A stretch of 64,000 bases of DNA, taken from the NCBI RefSeq assembly GCF_020907245.1, contig NZ_JAJJWH010000020.1, forward strand, positions 1 to 64,000, written 5' to 3'. The stretch is from Pontibacter harenae (GTDB lineage: Bacteria > Bacteroidota > Bacteroidia > Cytophagales > Hymenobacteraceae). Shown in pieces: positions 9,111 through 18,122 of the stretch. The stretch's first letter is position 1, and the number at the start of each line of letters is the position of its first letter. Below the pieces are notes generated by a model. It was not told the origin of the DNA and did no database searches. It worked only from the letters and a program-made list of their open reading frames with translations. The position numbers and the translations under genes are program-made.

Positions 9111-9123
9111 GAGGCTGTTTTGA
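9111..9123 (+). repeat. Left terminal inverted repeat of the IS5-type element
   Basis: GAGGCTGTTTTGA, preceded directly by TAA. It pairs with the right end at 9972-9984 with one mismatch. Confidence 0.8.
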
Positions 9124-9180
9124 TTTGGATGAATAGAAAAGCAGGTGTCGGTTGTTAGGGTAATAAAAGTTTGCAGACTT

Positions 9181-9969
9181 ATGGCTTACCCTAGCAGTTT
9201 AACCGACACCCAATGGCAGTTCATAGCAAAGATATTAGAGGATGAGGTGCTCGAGCGCAAGCGGGCATGACCCTTGCGCAGCATTCTTGACGCCATCTTC
9301 TATATTGTCAAGGGCGGAGTGCAGTGGCGCATGCTGCCCTCGGAGCTTCCACCCTGGCAGACAGTCTACTACTATTACCGCAAATGGCGGCTGAATGGTT
9401 GCTAGGAGATGATCCATGATCACCTCTTCAGGCAAGTCAGGCGGCAGCTCGGCAGAGCAGACTCCCCGAGTGTGGGCATCATAGACTCGCAGAGCGTGAA
9501 GACGGTGCAGCAGGGAGGGCAGCGGGGCTATGACGCGGCCAAGCGGGTGAAGGGGCGCAAAAGGCACCTGATGACCGACACGCTGTGCTTGCTGATCGTC
9601 CTGGTCGTGCACAGGGCTGACGTGCCCGAGCGGCAGGGAGCTGGGTGGCTGCTCCGCAGAAAGGCCAGCAGAATAGCTGATTTCAACCGTTTGAAACTCG
9701 TCTTTGCAGACCAGGGCTACAGCGGGCTGAGGATGTGGGAATGGGTCAAGAACACCTTCTCCCATTTGGGCTGGAGGCTGGAGATAGTCAAGAAGATACA
9801 CAAGAAGGTCTTTAAGGCTTTGCCCAAACGGTGGATTGTGGAGAGAACCTTCAGTTGGCTAAACCTCTACCGAAGGCTCTCCAAAGACTATGAGTACTCG
9901 ACCAAATCATCCGAGGCAATGATACAAATTACCATGATTAACATCATGCTTAAAAAATTATCTAAATGA
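9181..9969 (+). pseudogene. IS5-family transposase, broken by two in-frame stops
   Basis: Translated in one frame, this is a full DDE transposase of about 262 codons: an N-terminal insertion-element domain (MAYPSSLTDTQWQFIAKILE), then IFYIVKGGVQWRMLP, GIIDSQSVKT (first Asp), LVFADQGYSG (second Asp) and RWIVERTFSWLNLYRRL (Glu region). TGA at 9268-9270 and TAG at 9403-9405 interrupt it, and 9409-9969 stays open in the same frame. There is no frameshift between the parts. The element is presumably immobile unless a complete copy elsewhere acts on it. IS5 single-frame elements do not normally need readthrough. Confidence 0.85.
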
Positions 9970-9971
9970 AT

Positions 9972-9984
9972 TCAAAACAACCTC
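9972..9984 (-). repeat. Right terminal inverted repeat of the IS5-type element
   Basis: On the plus strand TCAAAACAACCTC, followed by TAA. The next 12 bases repeat AAAACAACCTCTA, so the outer boundary could also be placed at 9996. Confidence 0.75.
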
Positions 9985-10386
9985 TAAAAACAACCTCTAA
10001 AAGAAGAAAAATACCCGCATCAGAAGACCAGTGAGGACACTATGTACTGCAATATGTGCAATCCATAAACAGTCCGTCAAATTTCAAGAAGAATTCACAT
10101 AACAAATAGAGGTGTATGATGGATGAAACTATCAATCAGATTCAAGAACCTTTATAAAACCCAGACACTACTAACAAAAAGCCCCAGGAGTTTAATACTC
10201 GTGGGGCTTTTTGTTGCTGTTTCACTTAGTAAGTAAATTCTACAAAAACATAGATCTAGGTTCCTCTATAAAGGCGCTAATCAGGTCAATTTGATTTATC
10301 CCAACATGTTTTGCATTATAATAACATTCTACTAACAGTAGGGTAACATGCGTGTCTTAGTTTTGATGCATAACAAAAACGTTGTG
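9985..10386. other. Intergenic region between the IS and the PhoX-like gene
   Basis: It starts with a second copy of the IS end motif and contains the hairpin at 10173-10215. The 150 bases between them have no open frame or recognised element and probably include DNA that once lay upstream of the lipoprotein gene at 8467-9093. Confidence 0.4.
10173..10215. terminator. Bidirectional intrinsic terminator
   Basis: The stem AACAAAAAGCCCC / GGGGCTTTTTGTT is extended by an inner GAGT/ACTC pair across a small bulge, with T-rich arms in both directions. No gene obviously runs into it from the left now; it may have served a unit disturbed by the IS. Confidence 0.75.
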
Positions 10387-11865
10387 ATGAAAAAGAACTC
10401 TTACTCAAAACTTGGTCTTGCATTAGCCATGGCCTCTGTATTCGTTACAGGTTGTAAAGACGACAAACCCTTCAACCCTGAATGGCCTGAAGAATGGACT
10501 TTGGAAAATTACTCTGTTACTCCTTCTTTAGTTAAGACGCTGCCTGGCTTTGGCAATGTAAAGATCAAAACTATGATCAGCAGTGATGATCAACTGGAGA
10601 ACTCACCAAACTTCGTTTACGGAGCACAACCTGATGGAGCAGGCATAATACCTGATCCTAGTGGCAATGGCTTTCTCATGATAACGAATCATGAAATTCT
10701 GCAGTCTGTATCCCGTGTAAAGCTCGATAAAAACCTTAAGCCTGTTTCAGGAGAGTACATTGTGGATGCCGCAGGTGGTATGTGGAGACTTTGTTCTGCA
10801 ACACTTGCCACACCACAGGAACACGGTTTTGGCCCGACATTTTTAACAGCAGGTGAAAGCGGTATAGAGTCTATGATTCACGCTATTGACCCTATGGGCA
10901 GTGTAGGTGACAGGAGCCGTACTGATAGAACCTTGCCAGCCCTAGGAAAGTGCAGCGCCGAAAATGCAGTACCTCTTCCTAAAGCTGCCTATAACAACAA
11001 GACTATTATTTTTATTGGCGAAGACGAAAGCAATCCAGCTAACAGTATGGGTCAGGTAAACATGTACGTGTCTAACGCTACAGGTGATTTACAGAACGGA
11101 AAACTGTACATGCTGCGTCGCAAAGACCTGAATGTTACTGAAACGGATATGGAAGTAGGTAAAAGCTATGATATTGAATTCGTTGAGTACAGTAATGTAA
11201 AATCAAGCACAGGTGCACAGTTGGCTACTCAAACTATAGATAAAAAAGCCATACAGTTTGCCCGCGTAGAAGATCTTGACTATGGAAAAGGTTCTCCAGC
11301 TGCTAACAGAACACTATACTTTACTTCTACAGGTGTAAGCCCAGATAAGGTTAACCCTGCTCCTGGTTTAACTATGTGGGGCCGAGTATACAAGCTGGAG
11401 ATGAATGCAAATGACCCGCTTAAAGGAAAAATTACTCCTCTGATAGACGGTAACGAAGATCCAGGCAACAGCATTGTAAACCCAGATAATATCTGTGTGA
11501 CAGAAAACTATGTTTACATACAGGAGGACGGAGATTCATTTTATCAGGATAACAAACATGATGGCCGCATATGGCAGCTTAACATCAAAAACAACCAGTT
11601 GAAGCCAATGCTGGAAATGAACCATCGTAGAGACGATGCCACTTTCAATGCTAAGTACAACCCTTCAGGCTCAACTCGCCTTAGCAGCTGGGAGTACGGT
11701 GCCATGTTAGACATATCAGATCTTACAGGAAAACCTGGTACTTTCATCGTAAACATACATCCGCATACTTGGAGAGACGAAAAATTCAGAAATGCAGATG
11801 GTAGCGGATTATCATCTAATATAGAAGGCGGTCAGACCGTAATCCTGACAAACGTACCGCGATAA
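10387..11865 (+). CDS. PhoX-like (DUF839) lipoprotein, putative alkaline phosphatase
   Basis: A 492-residue beta-propeller protein of the PhoX/DUF839 family. I chose the ATG at 10387 because it gives a clean lipoprotein signal (MKKNSYSKLG..., lipobox VFVTGC), while an upstream ATG at 10348 adds 13 unlike residues. Family motifs seen are GFLMITNHEIL near the N terminus, the FIGEDESNPANSMGQ segment, and DNICVTENYVYIQEDGD, acidic loops of the kind that hold the Fe-Ca cofactor in PhoX. It is predicted to sit in the outer membrane or periplasm and hydrolyse phosphomonoesters or diesters. A terminator separates it from the peroxidase gene downstream. No pho genes are near, so substrate and phosphate control are unproven. 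Confidence 0.75.
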   Translation: MKKNSYSKLGLALAMASVFVTGCKDDKPFNPEWPEEWTLENYSVTPSLVKTLPGFGNVKIKTMISSDDQLENSPNFVYGAQPDGAGIIPDPSGNGFLMITNHEILQSVSRVKLDKNLKPVSGEYIVDAAGGMWRLCSATLATPQEHGFGPTFLTAGESGIESMIHAIDPMGSVGDRSRTDRTLPALGKCSAENAVPLPKAAYNNKTIIFIGEDESNPANSMGQVNMYVSNATGDLQNGKLYMLRRKDLNVTETDMEVGKSYDIEFVEYSNVKSSTGAQLATQTIDKKAIQFARVEDLDYGKGSPAANRTLYFTSTGVSPDKVNPAPGLTMWGRVYKLEMNANDPLKGKITPLIDGNEDPGNSIVNPDNICVTENYVYIQEDGDSFYQDNKHDGRIWQLNIKNNQLKPMLEMNHRRDDATFNAKYNPSGSTRLSSWEYGAMLDISDLTGKPGTFIVNIHPHTWRDEKFRNADGSGLSSNIEGGQTVILTNVPR

Positions 11866-11885
11866 CCCCTTATCAACTTCGGTAC

Positions 11886-11932
11886 AAAGCAAAGCCTGTC
11901 TGTTTCCAGAAGGCTTTGCTTTCTTTTTTTTA
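11886..11932 (+). terminator. Intrinsic terminator after the PhoX-like gene
   Basis: AAGCAAAGCCT pairs with AGGCTTTGCTT, followed by C and a long T-run. It lies only about 30 bases before the next start codon, so the two genes are probably separate units or linked by readthrough. Confidence 0.85.
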
Positions 11933-11959
11933 CTAATAACAGAGCTTTTAACAGCTTTT

Positions 11960-13744
11960 ATGAAGAAAAATGTAATGGCATTGGTGGCTTTTTTAGCCAT
12001 CGTAATGTTCTGCTGTACACAGCAGGTACAACAGAAACCTGCACCTAAAGCTAAAGCATACCTGCTGGCAAACCTCGATACGCTGCAGACAACAGCAACA
12101 GACAGGCTTTTGCGCCAGGCAATCAACGGTCCCGTTGACTCTATTCAAGCAGCTTTTCTGGCAACTCGCTTAGCTTACAAAAAAGTCGAACTGTTTACAG
12201 AATACTATACTCCTACTGCCAGTAAAGAAATGAATGGTGCTCCTTTGCCTGAAATTGAGACGGATGAAACAACAAGCTTTGACCCATCTGGATTACAGGT
12301 AATAGAAGAGAAAATATTTCCTGAATTTGAAGAGGAAAACCGAGATGAATTAGTGCGTGAAGTGAGAAAGTTCATTTCTGTTTCAGGTCGAGCACGCACG
12401 CTACTCCAGCATACTACCTTCTCAGACGCCAATATCTTTGCCGCATGCAAGCAAGAAATCTTCAGGGTTATTGTATTAGGAATCACAAATTTCGATACAC
12501 CCATAACTGCTACTGGTGTAAAAGAATCTGTAGCAGCACTAAGATCGGTACAGGCAGTACTCCATTTCTATGGAGAAAACACCAAAATACAGCAACTATT
12601 ACAGAATGCCATTGCCTACACTTCTCACAGCAACGACCCCGACAGCTTCGACAGAATGGCGTTCATTTTGAATTTTGCTAACCCTATAACATCAGAGTTG
12701 GTTAGGTGGGAAGAGGAACTAGAAATTGAGCCCTTAGAAACACAGTCGGTGCTAAATACGAAAGCACTTACCCTTTTCGACGAAGGTGCACTTAACCCTA
12801 ACTTTTTCGCTGGCTCTTCGGAAGCTATGGCTACACCGACAAAGGCTGCTTTAGGAAAAGCACTTTTCTTTGACCCTGTAGTAGCTGGTGGCACACGCAC
12901 CTGCGGCAGCTGCCACAAACCAGAACTAGCTTTTACAGACGGTTTGCCTAAGAGCATAGCCATTGAGGAGGGGAAATTTGTACAAAGAAATGCTCCTACC
13001 CTTTTTTATGCTGGCCTACAGCATGCCCAGTTTTATGATATGCGTGCCAGTACGCTCGAAAGCCAGGCAGTGGATGTAATACATAATAAAGACGAAATGC
13101 ACGGGTCAGTTGAAGAGGCTGCTCAACGCCTAAACCAACAACCAGTATACCTTCAGGCTTTTAAAGAAGCCTTTCCAGAATTGGATACACAGGTGCAGCC
13201 TAAGCACGTCATGATTGCGCTGGCTAGTTATGTTCGTTCGCTTACCCCTTTCAACTCACGCTTTGACAAACACATGCGCGGCACCGAAGAGCTATTGACA
13301 GAAGAAGAGATAAAAGGCTTTAACTTGTTTACGGGCAAAGCCAAATGCGCCACCTGTCATTTTATACCAGTTTTCAACGGAACTGCAGCTCCCGCCTTCA
13401 ACAACACAGAAGCTGAAGTATTGGGAGTTCTACAAGATCCAAGGGCAACTACTCCGACTCTAGATATTGACGAAGGTCGTTACACCCACAGCAAAATGGA
13501 GGAATTACGATTCGCATTTAAAACCCCGACGCTGCGAAACATAGCTAAAACAGCGCCTTATATGCATAATGGTGCTTATGAAACGCTGGAGGAAGTAATG
13601 GACTTTTATAACAAAGGTGGAGCTATGGGAATGGGCCTGCACCTGGAGAACCAGACGCTACCTCCTGACCCTCTTAATTTGACGGAGGAGGAAACCAAAG
13701 CCGTGATAGCGTTTCTTAATTCTTTAACTGATGAGGTAAATTAG
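11960..13744 (+). CDS. Di-heme cytochrome c peroxidase (CcpA/MauG family) with N-terminal helical domain
   Basis: A 594-residue exported protein. The N terminus (MKKNVMALVAFLAIVMFCC) is a signal sequence with a possible lipobox Cys. Residues about 30-275 form a helical domain not found in the classical enzyme; RLAYKKVELFTEYYTP and PSGLQVIEEKIFPEF resemble imelysin-type domains, which is my inference. The C-terminal half is a typical di-heme peroxidase: first heme site CGSCH (315-319), second CATCH (463-467), with FKTPTLRNIAKTAPYMHNGAYETLEEVMDFYN near the end. It reduces H2O2 or oxidises a partner with cytochrome-derived electrons in the periplasm. Proteins with this two-part layout are known in Bacteroidota as cytochrome c peroxidases. 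It stands after the PhoX-like gene. Confidence 0.87.
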   Translation: MKKNVMALVAFLAIVMFCCTQQVQQKPAPKAKAYLLANLDTLQTTATDRLLRQAINGPVDSIQAAFLATRLAYKKVELFTEYYTPTASKEMNGAPLPEIETDETTSFDPSGLQVIEEKIFPEFEEENRDELVREVRKFISVSGRARTLLQHTTFSDANIFAACKQEIFRVIVLGITNFDTPITATGVKESVAALRSVQAVLHFYGENTKIQQLLQNAIAYTSHSNDPDSFDRMAFILNFANPITSELVRWEEELEIEPLETQSVLNTKALTLFDEGALNPNFFAGSSEAMATPTKAALGKALFFDPVVAGGTRTCGSCHKPELAFTDGLPKSIAIEEGKFVQRNAPTLFYAGLQHAQFYDMRASTLESQAVDVIHNKDEMHGSVEEAAQRLNQQPVYLQAFKEAFPELDTQVQPKHVMIALASYVRSLTPFNSRFDKHMRGTEELLTEEEIKGFNLFTGKAKCATCHFIPVFNGTAAPAFNNTEAEVLGVLQDPRATTPTLDIDEGRYTHSKMEELRFAFKTPTLRNIAKTAPYMHNGAYETLEEVMDFYNKGGAMGMGLHLENQTLPPDPLNLTEEETKAVIAFLNSLTDEVN

Positions 13745-13965
13745 CAAAAAGTACAAAGCTCCTACTCATCGCGGTAAAACCGAATTTCATTCAAAAGAAT
13801 CATGTACTATGAAAGGGGAATCTTATATATTTGATAATTAAAAATTCTACCTCAAAGTACCGAATCAGTTGAAATGAGGGGGTTTCTACTTAAATTCTCT
13901 GATATTCCTTCATTTACTTTAGCCAAGTTAGTCACCTTCAAAGCATAACATGCGTATAACTACCC

Positions 13966-14223
13966 ATGACTTTGTACGACTTCAACGGAATCAACCTGGA
14001 TGAAAGGGCTCAGACGGTGTGGAAGCACGGCACCTTCCTCACTACACGTAGTGCCTGGGGCTGCAGAATCACCCTCTACCACGTAGGCGACTTCTTTGCA
14101 GAGGTATGGCACGAACCTAGACACAACCACATTGTACTTGTGCGTGGCTTTAAGAACAAAGCTTTGTTAGACGCTTATACAGACCAAGTTGATCTGGTTG
14201 AAATAGCCGAGATACTGAACTAA
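13966..14223 (+). CDS. Small uncharacterised protein, 85 aa
   Basis: An 85-residue soluble protein rich in aromatic residues (GCRITLYHVGDFFAEVWHEP). It has no signal peptide, membrane helix or recognised motif. Its codon use and its own strong terminator support it as a real gene. The size and the mixed beta/alpha pattern suggest a single small domain. Function unknown. Confidence 0.6.
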   Translation: MTLYDFNGINLDERAQTVWKHGTFLTTRSAWGCRITLYHVGDFFAEVWHEPRHNHIVLVRGFKNKALLDAYTDQVDLVEIAEILN

Positions 14224-14249
14224 GAGATAAAAAACCATAAAATAGCCAT

Positions 14250-14290
14250 AAAAGCACAAGCCCACTTATTTTAAGTGGGCTTGTGCTTTT
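14250..14290. terminator. Bidirectional terminator with 18-bp perfect stem
   Basis: AAAAGCACAAGCCCACTT pairs perfectly with AAGTGGGCTTGTGCTTTT around a short T-rich loop. It serves the small gene on the left and the converging ROK kinase gene on the right. Confidence 0.9.
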
Positions 14291-14306
14291 CTACAAAATG
14301 GTGGTG

Positions 14307-15284
14307 TTATAAAATCGGCCTTTTCATTGCCCACACTAGTGCGCTTGCCCCTAATATAGCAGCATCAGCCTCTTTCAGCTCACTAAAATTTAAGGATACT
14401 TTGTTCTTGAAAACGTGCAGCAGGTTCTTTTCCATGTGTTCCCTTACAGGATCCATAAGCAAGCTACCAGCTTTTGTAACACCGCCAAAAAGTATGACGG
14501 CCTCCGGAGAAGAAAACATCACAAAATTGGCCAATGCTTCACCCAATACTTGCCCTGTGAAACGATAAACTTCCTGTGCTACTTTATCGCCTTTCATAGC
14601 ACATTCATAAACTGCCTTTGAATCGATGTCCTCTGGTGCGTAATCGCGCAACGTGCTGGACTGATCTGTTGCCGCTAACATTTCTTTTGCAGTAAGCACA
14701 ATGCCAGTAGCTGAGGCATAAGCCTCCAAAGAACCTTTCAAGCCTGTAGACCAATGTTCTCTACCTCCATAACGGATAATGGTATGGCCTAATTCTCCTG
14801 CAAAACCATCATGACCGTAAATTAATTCTCCACCAGTCACTATACCGCTCCCCACTCCTGTACCCAAGGTAATAACAATAAAATCTTTCATGCCCTTGGC
14901 GGCACCATACATCATCTCACCTACTGCAGCCGCATTAGCATCATTGGTGATAGAACAAGGTAGGTTAAACTTCGTTCCGATCAAGCTGGCGAAAGGAACA
15001 ATGCCTTTCCAGTTCAGGTTAGGGGCGTACTCTATCGAGCCCGTAAAGTAATTAGCGTTTGGGGCGCCAACGCCTATTCCTTTTATATTTTCTTTTCCTA
15101 CCTGATTCATAACAGGCTCTAAAACAGCATACAAAGCATCTATAAAAGCTTCTGCCGTAGCATAAGCACTAGTGGATAATCTGCCGCTGTAAGATATGTC
15201 CCCGCGGTGGTTCACTATGCCGTACTTTGTATTGGTACCGCCAATATCTACTCCTATGGCGTATTGTCGTGTGTTGTTGCTCAT
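14307..15284 (-). CDS. ROK family sugar kinase (glucokinase-like) without the zinc cysteines
   Basis: A 325-residue cytosolic kinase. The ATP-binding motif DIGGTNTK is at 13-20, the catalytic Asp in TNDANAAA is at 115, and LGTGVGSGIV is at 140-149. Glucokinase is the usual annotation for this branch, converting glucose to glucose 6-phosphate, which would feed zwf about 5 kb away. The ROK signature H-x(n)-CxCGxxGCxE is altered: His167 remains (GELGHT), but the cysteines are Trp178, Thr180 and Ser185 (HWSTGLKGSLEAYAS). Zinc binding is therefore unlikely, while the fold around it (LEAYASATG) is kept. A ROK kinase for another hexose, such as fructose, mannose or GlcNAc, is possible. Confidence 0.85.
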   Translation of the reverse strand: MSNNTRQYAIGVDIGGTNTKYGIVNHRGDISYSGRLSTSAYATAEAFIDALYAVLEPVMNQVGKENIKGIGVGAPNANYFTGSIEYAPNLNWKGIVPFASLIGTKFNLPCSITNDANAAAVGEMMYGAAKGMKDFIVITLGTGVGSGIVTGGELIYGHDGFAGELGHTIIRYGGREHWSTGLKGSLEAYASATGIVLTAKEMLAATDQSSTLRDYAPEDIDSKAVYECAMKGDKVAQEVYRFTGQVLGEALANFVMFSSPEAVILFGGVTKAGSLLMDPVREHMEKNLLHVFKNKVSLNFSELKEADAAILGASALVWAMKRPIL

Positions 15285-15560
15285 TAATTTATTCAGTAGC
15301 GCGTGATAAGATATGTGAAGAATAATTCAAATAGTAAAGCGAGAGCATATAATAAATTTAAAGTTTACTTTCGCTAAAGCATATTCAAACATAAGCCTAT
15401 CCTTCCATCAATACAATAGTTTCCTTCGCAGTTTGCTGATTTTCTCCATTAGAAGTCAGCGCTGATTAAGGCTAAAGAATAAAACGAACTGGCGTCCTAG
15501 AAGTTTTCAGTACAATAATAGTGTGTCTCTACCTTTATATGGTAGGTTTAAGACAGGTAG

Positions 15561-18122
15561 CTATGCTTTCTTACCATTCAACTTTATGGTAAAGCTAGTT
15601 CCCACTCCTACTCGGCTATCAACTTCAATGCTTCCTCCCATCGCCTCTATATGTGCCTTCATTAAAAACAAGCCTACTCCCTTACCTTCGATATTAGAAT
15701 GAAATCTCTTATAGAGCTTGAAGATATTACGGCCAGCTTTTTCCATGTCGAAACCTGAGCCGTTGTCAGAAAAACGAATAACCACCTTTCCCTCTTCCTC
15801 TATAGCGGCCTCTACCTTCACAATAAGGTTTCGTTCTTGGGAGCGGTACTTGATGGCATTAGACAACAAGTTGTAAAAGATACTGTGAAGATAGGCACGA
15901 TAGCCGTCCACCAGAAGCCCCTCTTCCAATGCTGCGAACACCTGCCCATTACATTGGTCCAGCGCCTCCTGCATATCTCCTATAGCCTGCTGATACACAT
16001 CTAGCAACCTCACACTCTCTTTCTCTAGCATGTCTCGCTTATCGCGTATAGACAGCACCCTATTGATATCAAGCAGCATGTCATCAAGCCTTGCGATGCT
16101 ATCGTTTAAGTAAGACAAAGCAACATCGTATTGAGCAGACGCTTTATCAAAATTGCTTAAAAGCCTGGAAAGCCCCAGCGCGTTGGCCACAGCTCCCCTG
16201 AGGTTATGGGAAATGATATAAGTAAACTGTTGCATGTCGGTATTGTGCTGATATAGGTCCTGGCTCATCTTCACCAGTTTTGCATCAGCATCTATGCGTG
16301 GGGTAATGTCTTTCTGAATAGCAATAAAATGAGTTAATACTCCTGATGCATTATAAACTGGGCTAATATCCATAGAAACCCAGAACGCCTCCCCTGTTTT
16401 TTTATAATTTAATAGTAAAGCATTAAAAGGAACTCCTTCCCGCAGCTTTTCCCTTATTCTCTGTACTTCCTCTTGATCTGTTTCTGCCCCTTGCAGCAAC
16501 GCACCTGGTTTTTTACCTACCGTTTCAGCTAATGTATAACCTGTAATTTTAGTAAAGCCTTCATTTATCCATTCCACGCGCCCACCAGCGTCTGTTATCA
16601 TGGCTCCACTGCTTGTTTTACTAGCTATCAATGAAAGTTTCTCTAATTCTTCTTTAATATATACTTCCACGGTTTTATCGTGTAGGTATACCGACAAGCC
16701 TTCCTCAGATGGGTAAACTCTTGCCTCTAGCCATTTCTTTATTTCGTCTACGTACAGCTCAAAACTCATTGTTTTCCCAGCCTCGACAGCCTCATGAAAG
16801 AAGCTGTTAAATTTGAGTGTTACGTTTTCTGGAAAGGCGGACCAAATGCTTTTTCCTAACAGCTCATGCTTATCGATTCGCACCAAGCGTTCAAATTCAC
16901 TATTGATAAATGTAAATTTCCAGTCTTTGTCTAAGGTATAAAAAGCGTCTGTTATGCTCTCTAAAATGGCGTGCAGCTTGGTTGCCTGCTGCTCAACAAT
17001 TCTATATGAATTTGCTGTTTCGGTAACATCTTTAATGACCGCATGAACAGAGACAACTTTGCCTTCTGCAATTAAAGGTACTTTTACTACACTAAGAACT
17101 CTTTGCCCATGCTCTTCAAAATTCACATCCACTTCAAAGCTTACCTTGTTGCCAGAGAATGCCTCTCGCAGCTTTTGGTTAAAAATGGATTCTACCTCTT
17201 TGGGCAAATAATCTGCTAATAAATTATCTATAACCTCCTCTTTCTCTTTTTTGATGAAAGATAGAAAAGCATTGTTGGCATCTAGTATGGCACCTGACTC
17301 ATTCTGCCAAAGAACCATATCAGGATTATTCTCGAACAGGCTCTTAAAACGCTGCTCACTTTCCTCTAACTGTATCCTCTCAAGCCTACTCTGTGTCACA
17401 TCTCTACAACAGATAAAGATTCCTTTCACTAAAGGATTTTCTTGTTGATTGCTAACATTTGCCTCAATCCAACGCCACTGATCATGTGCATTTTTGAAGC
17501 GGAAGTACGGAACCTTAACAGGTTTATTTGTCTGCTTTACCTGGAAAAAGGCTTCTTTAACTGTAGCCGTGTCTTCAGGATAAATAAAGTCGAAGATGTT
17601 GTTTCCTTTCAGAGGATTGGCCTTGCTTTCAGATTTACTTACAAAAGCACCAGCCTCATAGATGCAGTTGCCATTTTCATCAATAAGTGCTACCAAGTCG
17701 GCACCATACTCTTTCAGCAGACGGTGCACCTCTCTTTCTTCCTCAATATTTGCATCAGTCTCCGCTTGTTTGGCGTCGTTGTGCCCTATACATAAAAAAT
17801 AATTATTCTCGTCTGACCAGACGGAAGACCAAGAGAGACGTACGAGTCTCCCGTCGCTGCACACAAAGCGGTTCTCTACGTTTACCTTTGGTTTTTGAGG
17901 GGAAGCTTCTTGAAAAGCCAGAGTGGTTTTGACGCGGTCTTCCTGATAAATAAACTCTTCTGCCAGTCGTCCCTCTAACTCTTCTTTCGGGTATCCTAGA
18001 AGTTTAGAGCAACTCTCTCCTACTTTGATGAATTTACCTTTGGAACTCAGGGTACATATTACATCATCTGAATGGTTTAGTAAATGGGATATGAGGCCGT
18101 TATTCCAGGAGCCATTCTTCAT
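15561..18122 (-). CDS. Sensor histidine kinase with about five PAS domains
   Basis: An 853-residue protein without transmembrane helices, so a cytosolic sensor. Successive PAS/PAC modules cover about 10-125, 140-255, 260-370, 380-490 and 500-620 (for example VLTHFIAIQKDITPRIDA closing the last one). The phosphoacceptor His lies in FTYIISHNLRGAVANALG near residue 640. The ATPase domain shows the N box LLSNAIKYRS, the G1 box FSDNGSGFD and the G2 box GKGVGLFLMKAHIEAMGG. The H box belongs to the HWE/HisKA-like group common in Bacteroidota PAS kinases. No response regulator is adjacent, so it is an orphan. The ligand is unknown; PAS domains may bind heme, flavin or metabolites. Confidence 0.9.
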   Translation of the reverse strand: MKNGSWNNGLISHLLNHSDDVICTLSSKGKFIKVGESCSKLLGYPKEELEGRLAEEFIYQEDRVKTTLAFQEASPQKPKVNVENRFVCSDGRLVRLSWSSVWSDENNYFLCIGHNDAKQAETDANIEEEREVHRLLKEYGADLVALIDENGNCIYEAGAFVSKSESKANPLKGNNIFDFIYPEDTATVKEAFFQVKQTNKPVKVPYFRFKNAHDQWRWIEANVSNQQENPLVKGIFICCRDVTQSRLERIQLEESEQRFKSLFENNPDMVLWQNESGAILDANNAFLSFIKKEKEEVIDNLLADYLPKEVESIFNQKLREAFSGNKVSFEVDVNFEEHGQRVLSVVKVPLIAEGKVVSVHAVIKDVTETANSYRIVEQQATKLHAILESITDAFYTLDKDWKFTFINSEFERLVRIDKHELLGKSIWSAFPENVTLKFNSFFHEAVEAGKTMSFELYVDEIKKWLEARVYPSEEGLSVYLHDKTVEVYIKEELEKLSLIASKTSSGAMITDAGGRVEWINEGFTKITGYTLAETVGKKPGALLQGAETDQEEVQRIREKLREGVPFNALLLNYKKTGEAFWVSMDISPVYNASGVLTHFIAIQKDITPRIDADAKLVKMSQDLYQHNTDMQQFTYIISHNLRGAVANALGLSRLLSNFDKASAQYDVALSYLNDSIARLDDMLLDINRVLSIRDKRDMLEKESVRLLDVYQQAIGDMQEALDQCNGQVFAALEEGLLVDGYRAYLHSIFYNLLSNAIKYRSQERNLIVKVEAAIEEEGKVVIRFSDNGSGFDMEKAGRNIFKLYKRFHSNIEGKGVGLFLMKAHIEAMGGSIEVDSRVGVGTSFTIKLNGKKA

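Larger units (their letters stand above)
9111..9984 (+). mobile_element. Degenerate IS5-type insertion sequence
   Basis: An element of about 874 bases. The left end GAGGCTGTTTTGA and the reverse complement of the right end GAGGTTGTTTTGA form 13-base terminal inverted repeats with one mismatch. The flanks carry TAA directly on both sides (TAA|GAGG and CCTC|TAA), consistent with a 3-base TNA target duplication as in some IS5 subgroups. The interior is visibly more GC-rich than its neighbours and encodes one broken transposase. The right end is followed by a second copy of AAAACAACCTCTA. Confidence 0.85.

Noticed and set aside
9235..9801. 188-codon minus-strand frame inside the IS
   Set aside because: It is antisense to the transposase; its length only reflects the GC-rich IS sequence.
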